The position numbers and the translations under genes were made by a program. A DNA stretch of 64,000 nucleotides from Catenulispora sp. EB89. GTDB lineage: Bacteria; Actinomycetota; Actinomycetes; Streptomycetales; Catenulisporaceae. How positions within the stretch are numbered: the stretch's first letter is position 1; the number at the start of each line of letters is the position of its first letter. A model generated the notes under the pieces. The model was given only the letters and a program-made list of their open reading frames with translations. It made no database searches and had not been told where the DNA came from. The stretch is taken from assembly GCF_041261445.1 (NCBI RefSeq), contig NZ_JBGCCU010000001.1:248001-312000 (forward strand), in the 5' to 3' direction. This document shows positions 7,415 through 16,180 of the stretch, in pieces.

Positions 7415-7974
7415 CGGAACGCCTCCATCCGTACCCGAAGGGCCTCGATACCCCGAGACCCGTAAGCCTTGACCGACCCGATCGAGATCCCGAGCAGGTC
7501 CGCGACCTGCGCCTCGGTCAGGTCCGAGAAATAGCGGAGCACCAGCACCTCGCGCTGGCGCCGCTGGATGCCCCGCAGGGCCTGGATCAGCGCGTCCTTC
7601 TCGAGCAGTTCGTACGCGCCCTCCTCGGCGCTGGCCATGTCCGGCATCGGCTTGGGCGCCAGCCGCATGCCTATCAGCCGGCGGCGCAGGGTCGAGCGCG
7701 AAAGGTTCACCACAGTCTGGCGCAAATAGGCCAGGACCTTGTCCGCGTCCCGCACCCGCGAGCGCGCACTGTGCACCCGGATGAAGGCCTCCTGCACGAC
7801 GTCCTCGCACGAGGCGAGATCGTCCAGCAGGAGCGCGGCCAGTTTCAGCAGCGAGCCGTAATGGTCGCGATACGTCTCCGTGAGCAGGTCGACAGTGACG
7901 TCGCCGGCTTCTCGGTCAGACGACACCACTGCCCCACCCGTACGCAACGGCGACGTCAACACTCCAGCGGTCAC
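7411..7974 (-). CDS. ECF sigma factor (SigE-like family)
   Basis: A 187-aa sigma factor with region 2 (YRDHYGSLLKLAALLLDD, CEDVVQEAFIRVH) and region 4 (RQREVLVLRYFSDLTEAQVA, then LLGISIGSVKAYGSRGIEAL). It belongs to the streptomycete-type SigE subfamily that usually has a coupled single-pass membrane partner, as here. The start is uncertain: a start at 7974 is used, but a GTG about 16 codons in (VVSSDREAG) has GGTGGGG just upstream. It directs RNA polymerase to envelope- or stress-type promoters; the target motif cannot be deduced. Expression probably starts downstream of the asd terminator at 7990-8026. Confidence 0.9.
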   Translation of the reverse strand: MTAGVLTSPLRTGGAVVSSDREAGDVTVDLLTETYRDHYGSLLKLAALLLDDLASCEDVVQEAFIRVHSARSRVRDADKVLAYLRQTVVNLSRSTLRRRLIGMRLAPKPMPDMASAEEGAYELLEKDALIQALRGIQRRQREVLVLRYFSDLTEAQVADLLGISIGSVKAYGSRGIEALRVRMEAFR

Positions 7975-7989
7975 AAACGTTAGACACAG

Positions 7990-8026
7990 AACACCCCCGT
8001 AGAGTTGTACCGTCTACGAGGGTGTT
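7990..8026 (-). terminator. asd terminator hairpin
   Basis: AACACCCCCGTAGA (7990-8003) pairs with TCTACGAGGGTGTT (8013-8026) with one mismatch. It lies about 55 bp past the asd stop on the minus strand and separates the lysC-asd operon from the ECF gene. Confidence 0.65.
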
Positions 8027-8079
8027 CCGACAGGCACATACCTCTATTCCTACCCGAAGTGACCGGGTGATCAGAACCC

Positions 8080-9141
8080 TTAGACCCTTCCGGTCAACTC
8101 CGCGGCGACCACCTCGGCGATCTGCGCGGTGTTCAACGCCGCGCCCTTGCGCAGGTTGTCGCCGCAGACGAACAGCTCCAGCGACTTCGGGTCGTCCAGC
8201 GTGCGCCGGATCCGGCCCACCCACGTCGGGTCGGTGCCGACCACGTCCGCCGGGGTCGGGAACTCCCCGGCCGCCGGGTCGTCGAGCACCACGACGCCGG
8301 GCGCGGCCCGCAGTATCTCGTGCGCGCCGGCCACGGTGACCTCGTCCTCGAAGCTGGCGTGCACGGAGACCGAGTGCGTGGTGACCACCGGGACGCGCAC
8401 ACAGGTCGCCGAGACCCGCAGGCCCGGCAGGCCAAGGATCTTGCGCGACTCGTTGCGGATCTTGAGCTCCTCGGAGGACCAGCCGTCCTCCTTCAGCGAG
8501 CCGGCCCACGGCACCACGTTCAGCGCCAGCGGCGCCGGGAACGGGCCGAGGTCGCCGACCACGCCGCGCAGGTCACCCGGGTGGGTGCCGAGGTTGGTGC
8601 CGGACACCTTCTCCATCTGCGCGCGCAGCGTGTCGATGCCGGGCTGCCCGGCGCCCGAGGCGGCCTGGTAGGACGCGGCCACCACCGAGGCCAGCCCGTA
8701 GCGCTGGTGCAGCGCGCCGAGCACCACGATCATCGACAGCGTCGTGCAGTTCGGGTTGGCGATGATGCCCTTGGGCCGGTTGCGCGCCGCGGAGGCGTTC
8801 ACCTCCGGCACCACCAGCGGCACCTGCGGGTCCATCCGGAACGCGCCGGAGTTGTCCACGGCCACCGCGCCCTTGGCGGCGGCGATCGGGGCCCACTGCG
8901 CCGACACCTCGTCGGGCACGTCGAACATCGCCACGTCGATGCCCTCGAAGGCCTCCTCCGACAGCGCCACGACCTCCAGCTGCTCGCCGCGGCAGGCGAG
9001 CTTGCGGCCGGCGCTGCGCGGCGAGGCGATCAAACGGATCTCGCCCCAGACGTCCTCGCGGGTGGACAGCAGGTCGAGCATCACGGTGCCGACCGCTCCG
9101 GTCGCCCCCACGACCGCCAGGGTGGGCTTCTTTACAGTCAT
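8080..9141 (-). CDS. asd: Aspartate-semialdehyde dehydrogenase
   Basis: A 353-aa enzyme that reduces aspartyl phosphate to aspartate semialdehyde with NADPH. This is the branch point to lysine/diaminopimelate, threonine and methionine, so it also feeds peptidoglycan synthesis. The nucleotide loop GATGAVG is at 12-18 and the catalytic Cys132 lies in IANPNCTTL. The active-site helix [13 protein letters not shown] and the late His-containing [12 protein letters not shown] are also conserved. The ATG overlaps the lysC stop by 4 bp (ATGA), giving a lysC-asd operon with coupled translation. Confidence 0.97.
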   Translation of the reverse strand: MTVKKPTLAVVGATGAVGTVMLDLLSTREDVWGEIRLIASPRSAGRKLACRGEQLEVVALSEEAFEGIDVAMFDVPDEVSAQWAPIAAAKGAVAVDNSGAFRMDPQVPLVVPEVNASAARNRPKGIIANPNCTTLSMIVVLGALHQRYGLASVVAASYQAASGAGQPGIDTLRAQMEKVSGTNLGTHPGDLRGVVGDLGPFPAPLALNVVPWAGSLKEDGWSSEELKIRNESRKILGLPGLRVSATCVRVPVVTTHSVSVHASFEDEVTVAGAHEILRAAPGVVVLDDPAAGEFPTPADVVGTDPTWVGRIRRTLDDPKSLELFVCGDNLRKGAALNTAQIAEVVAAELTGRV

Positions 9142-10424
9142 CGGCCGGTGCCTCCGTAAACCACGGCTTCCTCGCTGTCGGCATCCAGGCCGAAAGCGGT
9201 GTGCAGCGCGGCGACGGCGTCCTTGACGACGTCGGCGCGGCAGACCACGGAGATGCGGATCTCCGAGGTCGAGATCATCTCGGCGTTCACGCCGACGTTG
9301 GACAGGGCCTCGAAGAACACCGCGGTCACCCCGGGGTGCGACTTCATGCCCGCGCCGACCAGCGACACCTTGGCGATCTGGTCGTCGAACAGCAGCGCCT
9401 CGAAGGCGATCGCGGGCTGCACCTTCTGCAGCGCGGTGATCGCCCTGCGGCCGTCGGCCACGGGCAGCGTGAAGGAGATGTCGGTCCGGCCGGTCGCTGC
9501 GGCCGAGATGTTCTGCACCACCATGTCGATGTTCAGCTCGGCATCGGCGATGGTGCGGAAGATCTGGGCGGCCACGCCCGGCTTGTCGGGCACGCCGACG
9601 ACCGTGACTTTCGCCTCGCTGGTGTCGTGGGCGACTCCGGCGATGATGGCTTGCTCCACGGTTGCTCCTCCTGCATTCAAATCGGACACAGCTCGTGCGC
9701 GGACCCAGGTGCCCTCGTGCTGCGAGAACGAGGAACGGACATGGATCGGGACGTTGAACCGGCGCGCGTACTCCACGCTGCGCAGGTGCAGGATCTTCGC
9801 GCCGGACGCGGCGAGCTCCAGCATCTCCTCATAGGCGACCCCGTTCAGCTTGCGGGCCTTGGGCACCAGCCGCGGGTCGGCCGAGAACACCCCGTCCACA
9901 TCGGTGTAGATCTCGCAGACGTCGGCGCCCAGGGCGGCGGCCAGCGCCACCGCCGTGGTGTCCGAGCCGCCGCGGCCCAGCGTGGTGATGTCCTTGGTGG
10001 TCTCCGAGACGCCCTGGAAGCCGGCCACGATGGTGATCGCGCCCTCGTCCAGCGCCGCGCGCAGCCGGCCCGGGGTCACCGAGGTGATGCGGGCCTTGTT
10101 GAACGACTGGTCGGTGATCACGCCGGCCTGCGAGCCGGTGAAGCTGCGCGCGTCCCCGCCCATGGAGTTGATGGCCATCGCCACCAGCGACATCGAGATG
10201 CGCTCGCCGGCGGTGAGCAGCATGTCGTACTCGCGGCCCTCCAGGATCGGCGCGACCTGCTTGGCCAGGTCGATCAGCTCATCGGTGGTGTCGCCCATGG
10301 CGGACACCACGACGCACACCTCGTGGCCGGCCCGGCGCGTCTCCATGATGCGTTTGGCGACACGCTTGATGCTCTCGGCGTCGGCAACGGAGCTGCCTCC
10401 GTACTTCTGGACGATGAGGCCCAC
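9138..10424 (-). CDS. lysC: Aspartate kinase (alpha subunit; beta from internal start)
   Basis: A 428-aa enzyme that phosphorylates aspartate, the first step of the lysine/threonine/methionine pathway. The N-terminal kinase part has KYGGSSV (7-13) and [20 protein letters not shown]. The C-terminus carries two ACT domains for feedback control ([38 protein letters not shown]). An in-frame GTG at codon 256 preceded by a very strong ribosome-binding site makes a separate 173-aa regulatory beta subunit, as in other actinobacterial and Bacillus aspartokinases. It is upstream of asd with a 4-bp overlap. The 205 bp before it (10425-10629) hold short GC hairpins such as GGGCCG/CGGCCC at 10463-10482. 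Confidence 0.97.
   Translation of the reverse strand: MGLIVQKYGGSSVADAESIKRVAKRIMETRRAGHEVCVVVSAMGDTTDELIDLAKQVAPILEGREYDMLLTAGERISMSLVAMAINSMGGDARSFTGSQAGVITDQSFNKARITSVTPGRLRAALDEGAITIVAGFQGVSETTKDITTLGRGGSDTTAVALAAALGADVCEIYTDVDGVFSADPRLVPKARKLNGVAYEEMLELAASGAKILHLRSVEYARRFNVPIHVRSSFSQHEGTWVRARAVSDLNAGGATVEQAIIAGVAHDTSEAKVTVVGVPDKPGVAAQIFRTIADAELNIDMVVQNISAAATGRTDISFTLPVADGRRAITALQKVQPAIAFEALLFDDQIAKVSLVGAGMKSHPGVTAVFFEALSNVGVNAEMISTSEIRISVVCRADVVKDAVAALHTAFGLDADSEEAVVYGGTGR
9657..9674 (-). promoter_or_regulatory. Internal ribosome-binding site and GTG for LysC beta subunit
   Basis: On the minus strand GCAGGAGGAG (9674-9665) is followed after 5 nt by GTG (9659-9657), in frame with lysC and opening [18 protein letters not shown], the usual first residues of the beta subunit. 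The match to the 16S 3' end is better than at most true starts in this window. It implies production of an alpha2beta2 enzyme. Confidence 0.85.
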
Positions 10425-10596
10425 GCGGTGTCTCCCTCGGGTGAGGCGGTGTGCGGTGCAAAGGGCCGCCCGTAGACGGCCCGCCGCCTTCGAGTCTAGT
10501 CGGGGTCGCTGAGACGACCCTGAGCTCTCACCATGTGGGACCGCCGCCTGGCGCAGGTCAGGCAGCCAATCCCGGCGATCAGGCGGATCCGGGCGA

Positions 10597-10618
10597 CCAC
10601 CGGCGCCTCAGCCGGTGG
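10597..10618 (-). terminator. Short hairpin after DUF5063 gene
   Basis: CCACCGGC (10597-10604) and GCCGGTGG (10611-10618) form an 8-bp stem with a 6-nt loop, 12 bp past the stop of the recR-DUF5063 operon. Without a U-run this is only a candidate. Confidence 0.4.
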
Positions 10619-10629
10619 ACGCCCGGTGC

Positions 10630-11166
10630 TCAGCCAGTGGTCGCGCCGAGGCGGGAGCGGGCCACCACCGACAGCAGCGCCCGCTGCACCGCCGAGGCCG
10701 CCGGGCCCCAGCTGGACAGGTAGGAGAACTGCCACCACCACAGCGCCTCGGTGACCCGCTCGGCCTTGTAGTGCGCCAGGCCGTGCGCCAGGTCGGCGCA
10801 GACCAGGGCCAGGTCGTCGGAGATGCGGCGGGTCTCGATCTCGGACTTCGGGGCCAGCGGGTCGAACACCTCCTTGTAGGTGTTCACCGGCTTCAGCAGC
10901 GCGTTCAGCTTCTCGCGCAGCTCGTCCAGGTCCGGGTCGGGACCGGCGTCGGTCTCGAAGCGCTCGTCGGGCACCACGTCCCGGATGGCGCCCAGGCGCC
11001 CGCCGGCCAGCAGCAGCTGCGAGGTCTCCAGGAGCAGGATCGGCACGCTGCTCTCCGGGGCGTCGCCCCTGGCCACCGCGCGTACCGAGAGCAGGAAGGA
11101 GGTGACCTGGTCGTGGATCTCGATCGCGAAGTCCGACAAGTCGTCGGAGGTCATCGGTTCAGACAT
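10630..11166 (-). CDS. DUF5063 domain-containing protein
   Basis: A 178-aa soluble, helix-rich acidic protein with the actinobacterial DUF5063 pattern: [23 protein letters not shown] at the start, then [20 protein letters not shown], and the Trp-rich end [19 protein letters not shown]. Function is unknown. It overlaps recR by 8 bp and is the last gene of a ybaB-recR-DUF5063 operon, an order also known from streptomycetes. A link to recombination or replication is suggested only by position. Confidence 0.85.
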   Translation of the reverse strand: MSEPMTSDDLSDFAIEIHDQVTSFLLSVRAVARGDAPESSVPILLLETSQLLLAGGRLGAIRDVVPDERFETDAGPDPDLDELREKLNALLKPVNTYKEVFDPLAPKSEIETRRISDDLALVCADLAHGLAHYKAERVTEALWWWQFSYLSSWGPAASAVQRALLSVVARSRLGATTG

Positions 11167-11758
11167 CGAGCTGCCTTCTCCCCTCGAACGCCCGCCCGAG
11201 GGTGACCTCGTCGGCGTATTCCAGATCCCCGCCCACCGGCAGGCCTGATGCCAGCCGGGTCACCCGCAGACCCAGGGGCTTGATCAGCCGCGCCAGGTAC
11301 GTGGCGGTGGCCTCCCCCTCCAGGTTCGGGTCGGTGGCCAGGATCACCTCGGTGATCACGCCGTCGGCCAGCCGCTTGAGCAGCTCCTTGACCCGCAGGT
11401 CGTCCGGACCCACGCCGTCGATCGGCGAGATGGCCCCGCCCAGCACGTGGTAGCGGCCCCGGAACTCGCGGGTCTTCTCGACCGCGACGACGTCCTTGGA
11501 TTCCTCCACCACGCACAGGCTGGCGGGGTCGCGCCGCTGGTCGCGGCAGATCTTGCACTCCTGCTGCTCGGCGACGTTGAAGCAGATCACGCAGAAGCGC
11601 ACCTGCTCCTTGGCCCGGACCAGCACGTCGGCCAGCCGCCGCACGTCGGCCGGATCGGCCTGCAGCAGATGGAACGCGATGCGCTGCGCCGACTTGGGCC
11701 CGATGTTGGGAAGATGGCCGAGCTCGTCGATCAGGTCCTGGACCACACCCTCGTACAT
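11159..11758 (-). CDS. recR: Recombination mediator protein RecR
   Basis: A 199-aa protein that, with RecF and RecO, helps load RecA at gaps during recombinational repair. Visible parts are the N-terminal helix-hairpin-helix ([20 protein letters not shown]), a four-Cys zinc motif (Cys56, Cys59, Cys68, Cys71 in [16 protein letters not shown]), and the Toprim domain ([14 protein letters not shown], then [19 protein letters not shown]). The ATG at 11758 gives the standard length. It lies 20 bp after ybaB, which in turn follows dnaX. This replication-repair cluster is widely conserved. Confidence 0.97.
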   Translation of the reverse strand: MYEGVVQDLIDELGHLPNIGPKSAQRIAFHLLQADPADVRRLADVLVRAKEQVRFCVICFNVAEQQECKICRDQRRDPASLCVVEESKDVVAVEKTREFRGRYHVLGGAISPIDGVGPDDLRVKELLKRLADGVITEVILATDPNLEGEATATYLARLIKPLGLRVTRLASGLPVGGDLEYADEVTLGRAFEGRRQLDV

Positions 11759-11778
11759 GGCAGAATCCCCGACTCGCC

Positions 11779-12159
11779 TCAGCCGAACAGGTTGCCGAGG
11801 TTGCCCAGGTCGGGCATCCCGCCACCGGCCAGCGGGCCCATCGTGTCGGCGGCCAGCTTGTCGGCGGTCGCGCGCGCGTCGCGCACCGCGGCGATCACCA
11901 GGTCGGCCAGCGTCTCGGTGTCCTCGGGGTCGGCGGCCTCGGGCTTGATGTCCAGGCCGACCAGCTCCCCGGTCCCGGTCACCTTCGCGGTCACCAGGCC
12001 GCCGCCGGCGCTGCCGGAGACGATCGTGTTCTCGAGCTCCTGCTGCGCCTCGACCATGCGCTGCTGCATCTGCATGGCCTGGCCGAGCATGCCCTGCAGG
12101 TCCATGCCGCCGAAGTCCGGCAGCCCGCCACCGGGCCCGGTCGCATCCGGGAATGCCAC
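11779..12159 (-). CDS. YbaB/EbfC family nucleoid-associated protein
   Basis: A 126-aa DNA-binding protein of the YbaB/EbfC family. The start is a GTG at 12159 with AGGAG 8 nt upstream. The core helix [20 protein letters not shown] and the sheet [24 protein letters not shown] are typical. The C-terminus is Gly/Leu-rich ([12 protein letters not shown]). It probably acts as a small homodimer on the nucleoid, and is encoded between dnaX and recR as in most bacteria. Confidence 0.93.
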   Translation of the reverse strand: MAFPDATGPGGGLPDFGGMDLQGMLGQAMQMQQRMVEAQQELENTIVSGSAGGGLVTAKVTGTGELVGLDIKPEAADPEDTETLADLVIAAVRDARATADKLAADTMGPLAGGGMPDLGNLGNLFG

Positions 12160-12510
12160 TGTGCGTGCTCCTGTTCCTGCCGCTGTTTCCGCCGCTATGT
12201 GAAGTCGTACTCGACCATACGCGCTCCGGGACCAAGGCGGCCAATACCGCGTGTCCCGGTCGAGAACGGCCCGGGTCGGCCCGGGTGACGTGGGACGCCC
12301 CGGCCGGCCACCGCTGGAGAACGGTCGGCGGCCGGCGGGGGTTCCGGACCTCCGGTTCGCGGTTCGGTGACTCTCGGTGAGCATCGTCGGGCGATGATCC
12401 ACCGCGGTCGTTCGCGGTGGAACCGGGTCCGGTACCGGGTCCGATCCCGCTGCGCCGCGCTGAGGTTCGCCGGGACCGTTGAGGTTCGTCAGGGTGCCGC
12501 CGAAGGTCGT

Positions 12511-12546
12511 CTGGCCAATTGCCTGGCCGATTGCCTGGCCGATTGC
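12511..12546 (+). repeat. Three tandem 12-bp repeats in the ybaB-dnaX gap
   Basis: CTGGCCAATTGC, CTGGCCGATTGC, CTGGCCGATTGC run head to tail at 12511-12522, 12523-12534 and 12535-12546, followed by decayed GTCGATC/AGCCGATC units to about 12580. They fill the 3' side of the 417-bp gap 12160-12576 between the ybaB start and the dnaX stop. The rest of that gap shows no convincing gene; it presumably holds the ybaB-recR promoter. Confidence 0.7.
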
Positions 12547-12576
12547 TCGGTCGATCCGTCCAGCCGATCCAGCCGA

Positions 12577-15033
12577 TCAGTCCTCGCCGTCCAGCCGCTG
12601 CGCGCCGAGCTCGCGGACCACGAGTTCGTGGGCTGAGGCGTTGTCCTCGGCCAGGACCTCGTCGTCGTCCGAGACGACGTCATCCTCGGGGCGCACCGCC
12701 GGCGTCGCGGGCATCGGGGGCGGGGCCGCCGGTGCCGGAGTCGGCGGCTGCTGACGCTGTGGCTGCTGCTGTGCCTGCTGCTGAGGCGGCGCGGCCGGGC
12801 TCGGGACCGGGGCGGCACGCGACGGCTCGGGCTCGTGCTGCGGGGGCGGCGTCGGCTGCGCCGGGGCCTGAGCCTGCGGGGGCTGATACGAGGTCGGCGG
12901 CGGGGGCATCTGCGCCGGGGGCGGCGGCGTCATGGAGACGCCGGGCGAGACCTGGGTGCCAGGGGTCTGCGACGGGTCGACGATCGCGTCGACCTGCCAC
13001 TGGAAGGTGAACAGGTCGCGCACGGCTTGGCGCAGCGTGTCAGAGGTGCCGCGGCTCACGAACCGGTCGCGCGCGCCGGCGCTCACGAAGGCGACCTGCA
13101 GGCGGTCGCCGTCCAGACCGAGGACCTGCGCGTTCTGGCTGAGGAGCATCCAGCTCACGCGGCCGTCACGGCGCTTGACCTCTTCGAGGAGGTCGGGCCA
13201 CATGCGGCGGATGTCGACGCCGGTGGGTGCGGCGGACGGCGCGGATGGGGGCTGGGATTGCTGCTGCGGTTGGGCCTGAGCCTGTGGCTGTGGCGCCGGA
13301 GGTTGGGGCGCCGGCGCGGCCTGAGGCGCGGCCGCGTCATTCGAAGGCAGCGAGGGTGTGCTTTCGGCGGCCCACGCCGGGGCTTCGGAGGCGGCGGGAG
13401 CCGGGGTGGCGTCGGCGGCCCACGAGGGGGCGGCCTCGGCGGCCGGCGATCCGGGTCCTGCGTTGGCGGCCGGTCCGCCTTGTTCCCACGGCGGCGTGCC
13501 GAGGGCGCCTTGGCCCTGGCCCGCGGAGCCCGGCTGCCCGCCCGGCTGTCCCGCGCTGTTCGGCGCGTCGGCACCGGTGCCCGACGGCCCCTGGCTCGGA
13601 GCTCCCGAGCCGGAACCCTGTTCCCACGGCGGCGTTCCGAGCGCTCCGCCGACTGCCGCCGGGGCCGACCCGGCACCCTGCTGAGTCTGAGTCTGCTGAG
13701 TCTGAGACTGCTGGCCCTGCTGCGGCACACCGCCGCCTGCCGACTGCTGCGGGCTGTCCGCACCGCTCGGCCGCCGCACCGGCGGCTCGTCGAACTCGTC
13801 CGCCACCACCCGCGGCCCGGCGGTCATCGGCGCCATCGGCGCCATCGGGGCGGGGGCGGCGGCGCCCAGCACCACGCCGCGGCGCTCCAGCCGGTCCACG
13901 CGGGCGGCCAGGCCCTGCTCGGCGTCGTCGGCACCGGGCAGCAGGACCCGGGCGCACACCAGCTCCAGCTGCAGGCGTGGGGCGGTCGCGCCCCGCATCT
14001 CGGTCAGGCCGGTGTTCACCAGGTCGGCGGCCCGCGACAGCTCCGCGGCGCCGAAGGCCCGGGCCTGCGCGGTCATCCGCTCGAACTGGTCGTCGGGTAC
14101 GTCGATGAGGGCCCGGGCGGCGCCGGCGTCGGTGACCGCGTTCAGGACCACCAGGTCGCGGAGCCGCTCCAGCAGGTCGGTCAGGAAGCGCCGGGGGTCG
14201 TGGCCGCTCTCGACCACCTGGTCGACCAGGCCGAAGACGGCGGCGCCGTCGTGTCCGGCGAAGGCCTCGACCAGCCGGTCCAGCAGCGCGGCGTCGGTGT
14301 AGCCGAGCAGGCCGGTGGCCATCGCGTAGCTGACGCCGTTCTCGTCGGCGCCGGCCAGCAGCTGGTCCAGCACGGACATCGCGTCCCGCGCCGAACCCGC
14401 ACCGGCCCGCACCACCAGCGGCAGCACCTCGGGCTCCACCTTGATGCCCTCGCGCGCCGTGATGTCGGTCAGGTGCTCGCGCAGCACGCCGGGCGGGATG
14501 AGCCGGAAGGGATAGTGGTGCGTCCGCGACCGGATGGTCCCGATCACCTTCTCCGGCTCGGTCGTGGCGAAGATGAACTTCAGATGCGGCGGCGGCTCTT
14601 CGACGACCTTCAGCAGCGCGTTGAAGCCCGCCGAGGTCACCATGTGCGCCTCGTCGATGATGTAGATCTTGAACCGGGACGCCGCCGGCGCGAAGAACGC
14701 CCGCTCCCGCAGATCGCGCGCGTCGTCCACACCGCCGTGCGACGCCGCGTCGATCTCGATCACGTCGATCGACCCGGACCCCCCGTTGGCCAGCTCGACA
14801 CAGGACCGGCAGACCCCGCAGGGCGTCGGCGTGGGGCCCTGCTCGCAGTTCAGACACCGCGCGAGGATCCGCGCACTGGTGGTCTTGCCGCACCCGCGCG
14901 GCCCGCTGAACAGGTAGGCATGGTTCACCCGGCCGTTGCGGAGGGCCTGCTGCAAGGGCAGCGTCACGTGCTCCTGGCCGACGACCTCCTCAAAGGCGTC
15001 GGGCCGATAGCGGCGATAGAGCGCGAGGGACAC
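12577..15033 (-). CDS. dnaX: DNA polymerase III subunit gamma/tau
   Basis: An 818-aa clamp-loader ATPase. The GTG at 15033 is chosen because it opens the family's standard [20 protein letters not shown]. Walker A GPRGCGKT is at 44-51, the zinc module is Cys63, Cys72, Cys75, Cys78 ([17 protein letters not shown]), Walker B is [10 protein letters not shown], and the sensor region [18 protein letters not shown] follows. After the conserved domains I-III (to about 375) comes a very long Pro/Gln/Ala/Gly-rich region broken by a short folded block ([18 protein letters not shown] to [16 protein letters not shown]), the usual actinobacterial C-terminal domain. The length is at the upper end for the family. 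It is followed by ybaB-recR. Confidence 0.96.
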   Translation of the reverse strand: MSLALYRRYRPDAFEEVVGQEHVTLPLQQALRNGRVNHAYLFSGPRGCGKTTSARILARCLNCEQGPTPTPCGVCRSCVELANGGSGSIDVIEIDAASHGGVDDARDLRERAFFAPAASRFKIYIIDEAHMVTSAGFNALLKVVEEPPPHLKFIFATTEPEKVIGTIRSRTHHYPFRLIPPGVLREHLTDITAREGIKVEPEVLPLVVRAGAGSARDAMSVLDQLLAGADENGVSYAMATGLLGYTDAALLDRLVEAFAGHDGAAVFGLVDQVVESGHDPRRFLTDLLERLRDLVVLNAVTDAGAARALIDVPDDQFERMTAQARAFGAAELSRAADLVNTGLTEMRGATAPRLQLELVCARVLLPGADDAEQGLAARVDRLERRGVVLGAAAPAPMAPMAPMTAGPRVVADEFDEPPVRRPSGADSPQQSAGGGVPQQGQQSQTQQTQTQQGAGSAPAAVGGALGTPPWEQGSGSGAPSQGPSGTGADAPNSAGQPGGQPGSAGQGQGALGTPPWEQGGPAANAGPGSPAAEAAPSWAADATPAPAASEAPAWAAESTPSLPSNDAAAPQAAPAPQPPAPQPQAQAQPQQQSQPPSAPSAAPTGVDIRRMWPDLLEEVKRRDGRVSWMLLSQNAQVLGLDGDRLQVAFVSAGARDRFVSRGTSDTLRQAVRDLFTFQWQVDAIVDPSQTPGTQVSPGVSMTPPPPAQMPPPPTSYQPPQAQAPAQPTPPPQHEPEPSRAAPVPSPAAPPQQQAQQQPQRQQPPTPAPAAPPPMPATPAVRPEDDVVSDDDEVLAEDNASAHELVVRELGAQRLDGED

Positions 15034-15075
15034 GTAGCAAAGGTATCGGCTGAGACCGACAACAGGACAAAAAAG

Positions 15076-15161
15076 AACTCCCATGCACCCGCCAGAGCAC
15101 ACCGACCCTTGCTGCCGTCAAGCCCTGGGGGAGTTGAGTGTGATGACGCCGCATGGGAGTC
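15076..15161 (-). ncRNA. ffs: Signal recognition particle RNA (small bacterial 4.5S type)
   Basis: On the minus strand the ends ACTCCCATGC (15160-15151) and GCATGGGAGT (15086-15077) pair perfectly. The conserved apical part reads CCCCCAGGGC-TTGACG-GCAGCAAGGGT, with the AGCA/CAGG internal loop that binds Ffh. A T-rich tract (TTCTTTTTT) follows directly as a terminator. The apical loop is UUGACG rather than the GGAA tetraloop of E. coli. Its position next to dnaX is conserved in actinobacteria. It acts with Ffh in targeting ribosomes to the membrane. Confidence 0.82.
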
Positions 15162-15218
15162 CGGGGTCAAGCATATAGGAGTGCAGACCCATCCCGAGAG
15201 TCGGGTATGCTTCTCGGC

Positions 15219-15303
15219 GGAGGATTCGCCTAGTGGCCTAGGGCGCACGCTTGGAAAGCGTGTTGGGGGCAACCCCTCACGAGTTCAAATCTCGTATCCT
15301 CCG
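15219..15303 (+). tRNA. tRNA-Ser (anticodon GGA)
   Basis: An 85-nt class II tRNA. Acceptor arms GGAGGAT and ATCCTCC pair with G as discriminator. The anticodon arm CACGC-TTGGAAA-GCGTG places GGA at the anticodon, reading UCC/UCU. A long variable arm (TTGGGGGCAACCCCT) marks it as serine. The CCA end is not encoded. Confidence 0.97.
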
Positions 15304-15311
15304 CTTGTAGG

Positions 15312-15354
15312 ACGACCCCGAGCTGCGAGAACGCGGCTCGGGGTCGTTGCTTTT
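15312..15354 (+). terminator. tRNA-Ser terminator
   Basis: ACGACCCCGAGC (15312-15323) pairs perfectly with GCTCGGGGTCGT (15336-15347), followed closely by TTTT (15351-15354). It lies 8 bp past the tRNA. The next 195 bp (15355-15549) hold no gene that I can support. Confidence 0.85.
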
Positions 15355-15549
15355 CCGGGCATCGGAACGGTCTTGAGCGGTCGGATTCGGGGCTCGGCCG
15401 GGGTTCTGGCGCGGCTGGGACGGCCGTCGCGGTGTGACGAGCGTCACGGGGGCGACACCCGCCGGACCCCGAAAAGACACTTTCGAGTGACCCGGCGGGG
15501 TCGGCGGTCCGGCCGAGGACTCGACCGGCGAACCGGATCCGTGGCCGCG

Positions 15550-16044
15550 TCACACTCCGAGCCGCGCCAGGAATTCCTCAAGCTTCCCGGACATGCGTCC
15601 GACCTGTTGGTCCACACTCAGGGTCTCCTCCATCCGGCCGCCGGCTCCGGGCGACTTCGTGCCGCGGATGTAGAGCGAGCAGGCGAGGTCCGCGCACAGG
15701 TACAGGCCCGCGGAGTTGCCCTGGCGGCCGGCGTCGCCGGCCTTGCGGCCGGTCATCAGGGACACGCCGCCGCCCGGGTGTGTCGTGAGGCACAGGGAGC
15801 ACAGGTTGCGGCGCAGGAATCCTTTGCGGCTGGCGGCGCTGCGCAGCATGACGCCGGTCAGTCCGTCGCCGCGCGGCGTCACGAGGTAGGCGCGGTCCTG
15901 GGCGCCGAGGTCGCGCCAGCCGAGGAAGTCGAGGTCGGGCCACGGCACGTCGGCGAGGTCGCGGGGCATCGGGATGCGTTTGGCCTCGCCCTGCGAGCAG
16001 TTGGCGAAGCTGGCACGGATGTCGTCTTCGGTGACAGGGTGCAT
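15550..16044 (-). CDS. FBP domain (EF-G-binding, treble-clef zinc finger) protein
   Basis: A 164-aa protein from the ATG at 16044 (MHPVTEDDIRASFANCSQGE); an upstream ATG would add an atypical N-terminus. The C-terminal zinc finger of the FusB/FBP type is visible: Cys82 and Cys85 in RRNLCSLCLTTHPGGGVSLM, and Cys117 and Cys122 in LYLCADLACSLYIRG. In FusB-type proteins this domain binds elongation factor G and can relieve fusidic acid inhibition. Actinobacterial homologues are common and mostly uncharacterised, so resistance should not be assumed. Confidence 0.85.
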   Translation of the reverse strand: MHPVTEDDIRASFANCSQGEAKRIPMPRDLADVPWPDLDFLGWRDLGAQDRAYLVTPRGDGLTGVMLRSAASRKGFLRRNLCSLCLTTHPGGGVSLMTGRKAGDAGRQGNSAGLYLCADLACSLYIRGTKSPGAGGRMEETLSVDQQVGRMSGKLEEFLARLGV

Positions 16045-16131
16045 GGAATCGAGCTGACCATGACAGGCCCGCGTCGGCAAAGCGGAATTTGCCGGTGTCG
16101 CCACAGACGCCTTGGTACGGCAGGCCACACA

Positions 16132-16165
16132 ACAGTGCCCGGGCGCTAAGGGGCCCGGGCACTGT
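16132..16165 (-). terminator. 12-bp hairpin after the sigma-operon membrane gene
   Basis: ACAGTGCCCGGG (16132-16143) pairs exactly with CCCGGGCACTGT (16154-16165) around a 10-nt loop, 15 bp past the stop of the gene at 16181-17722. It separates that operon from the FBP gene. Confidence 0.7.
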
Positions 16166-16180
16166 CGCTGTGTCGAGGAG

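Noticed and set aside
12160-12576. ORFs in the ybaB-dnaX gap
   Set aside because: They translate simple tandem repeats ([16 protein letters not shown]) and lack start signals.
12835-16149. Very long plus-strand open frame (over 1100 codons) opposite dnaX, SRP RNA, tRNA-Ser and the FBP gene
   Set aside because: It is a by-product of high GC: its composition is Arg/Gly/Ala-rich noise, it reads through two RNA genes on the opposite or same strand, and dnaX is unmistakable on the minus strand.
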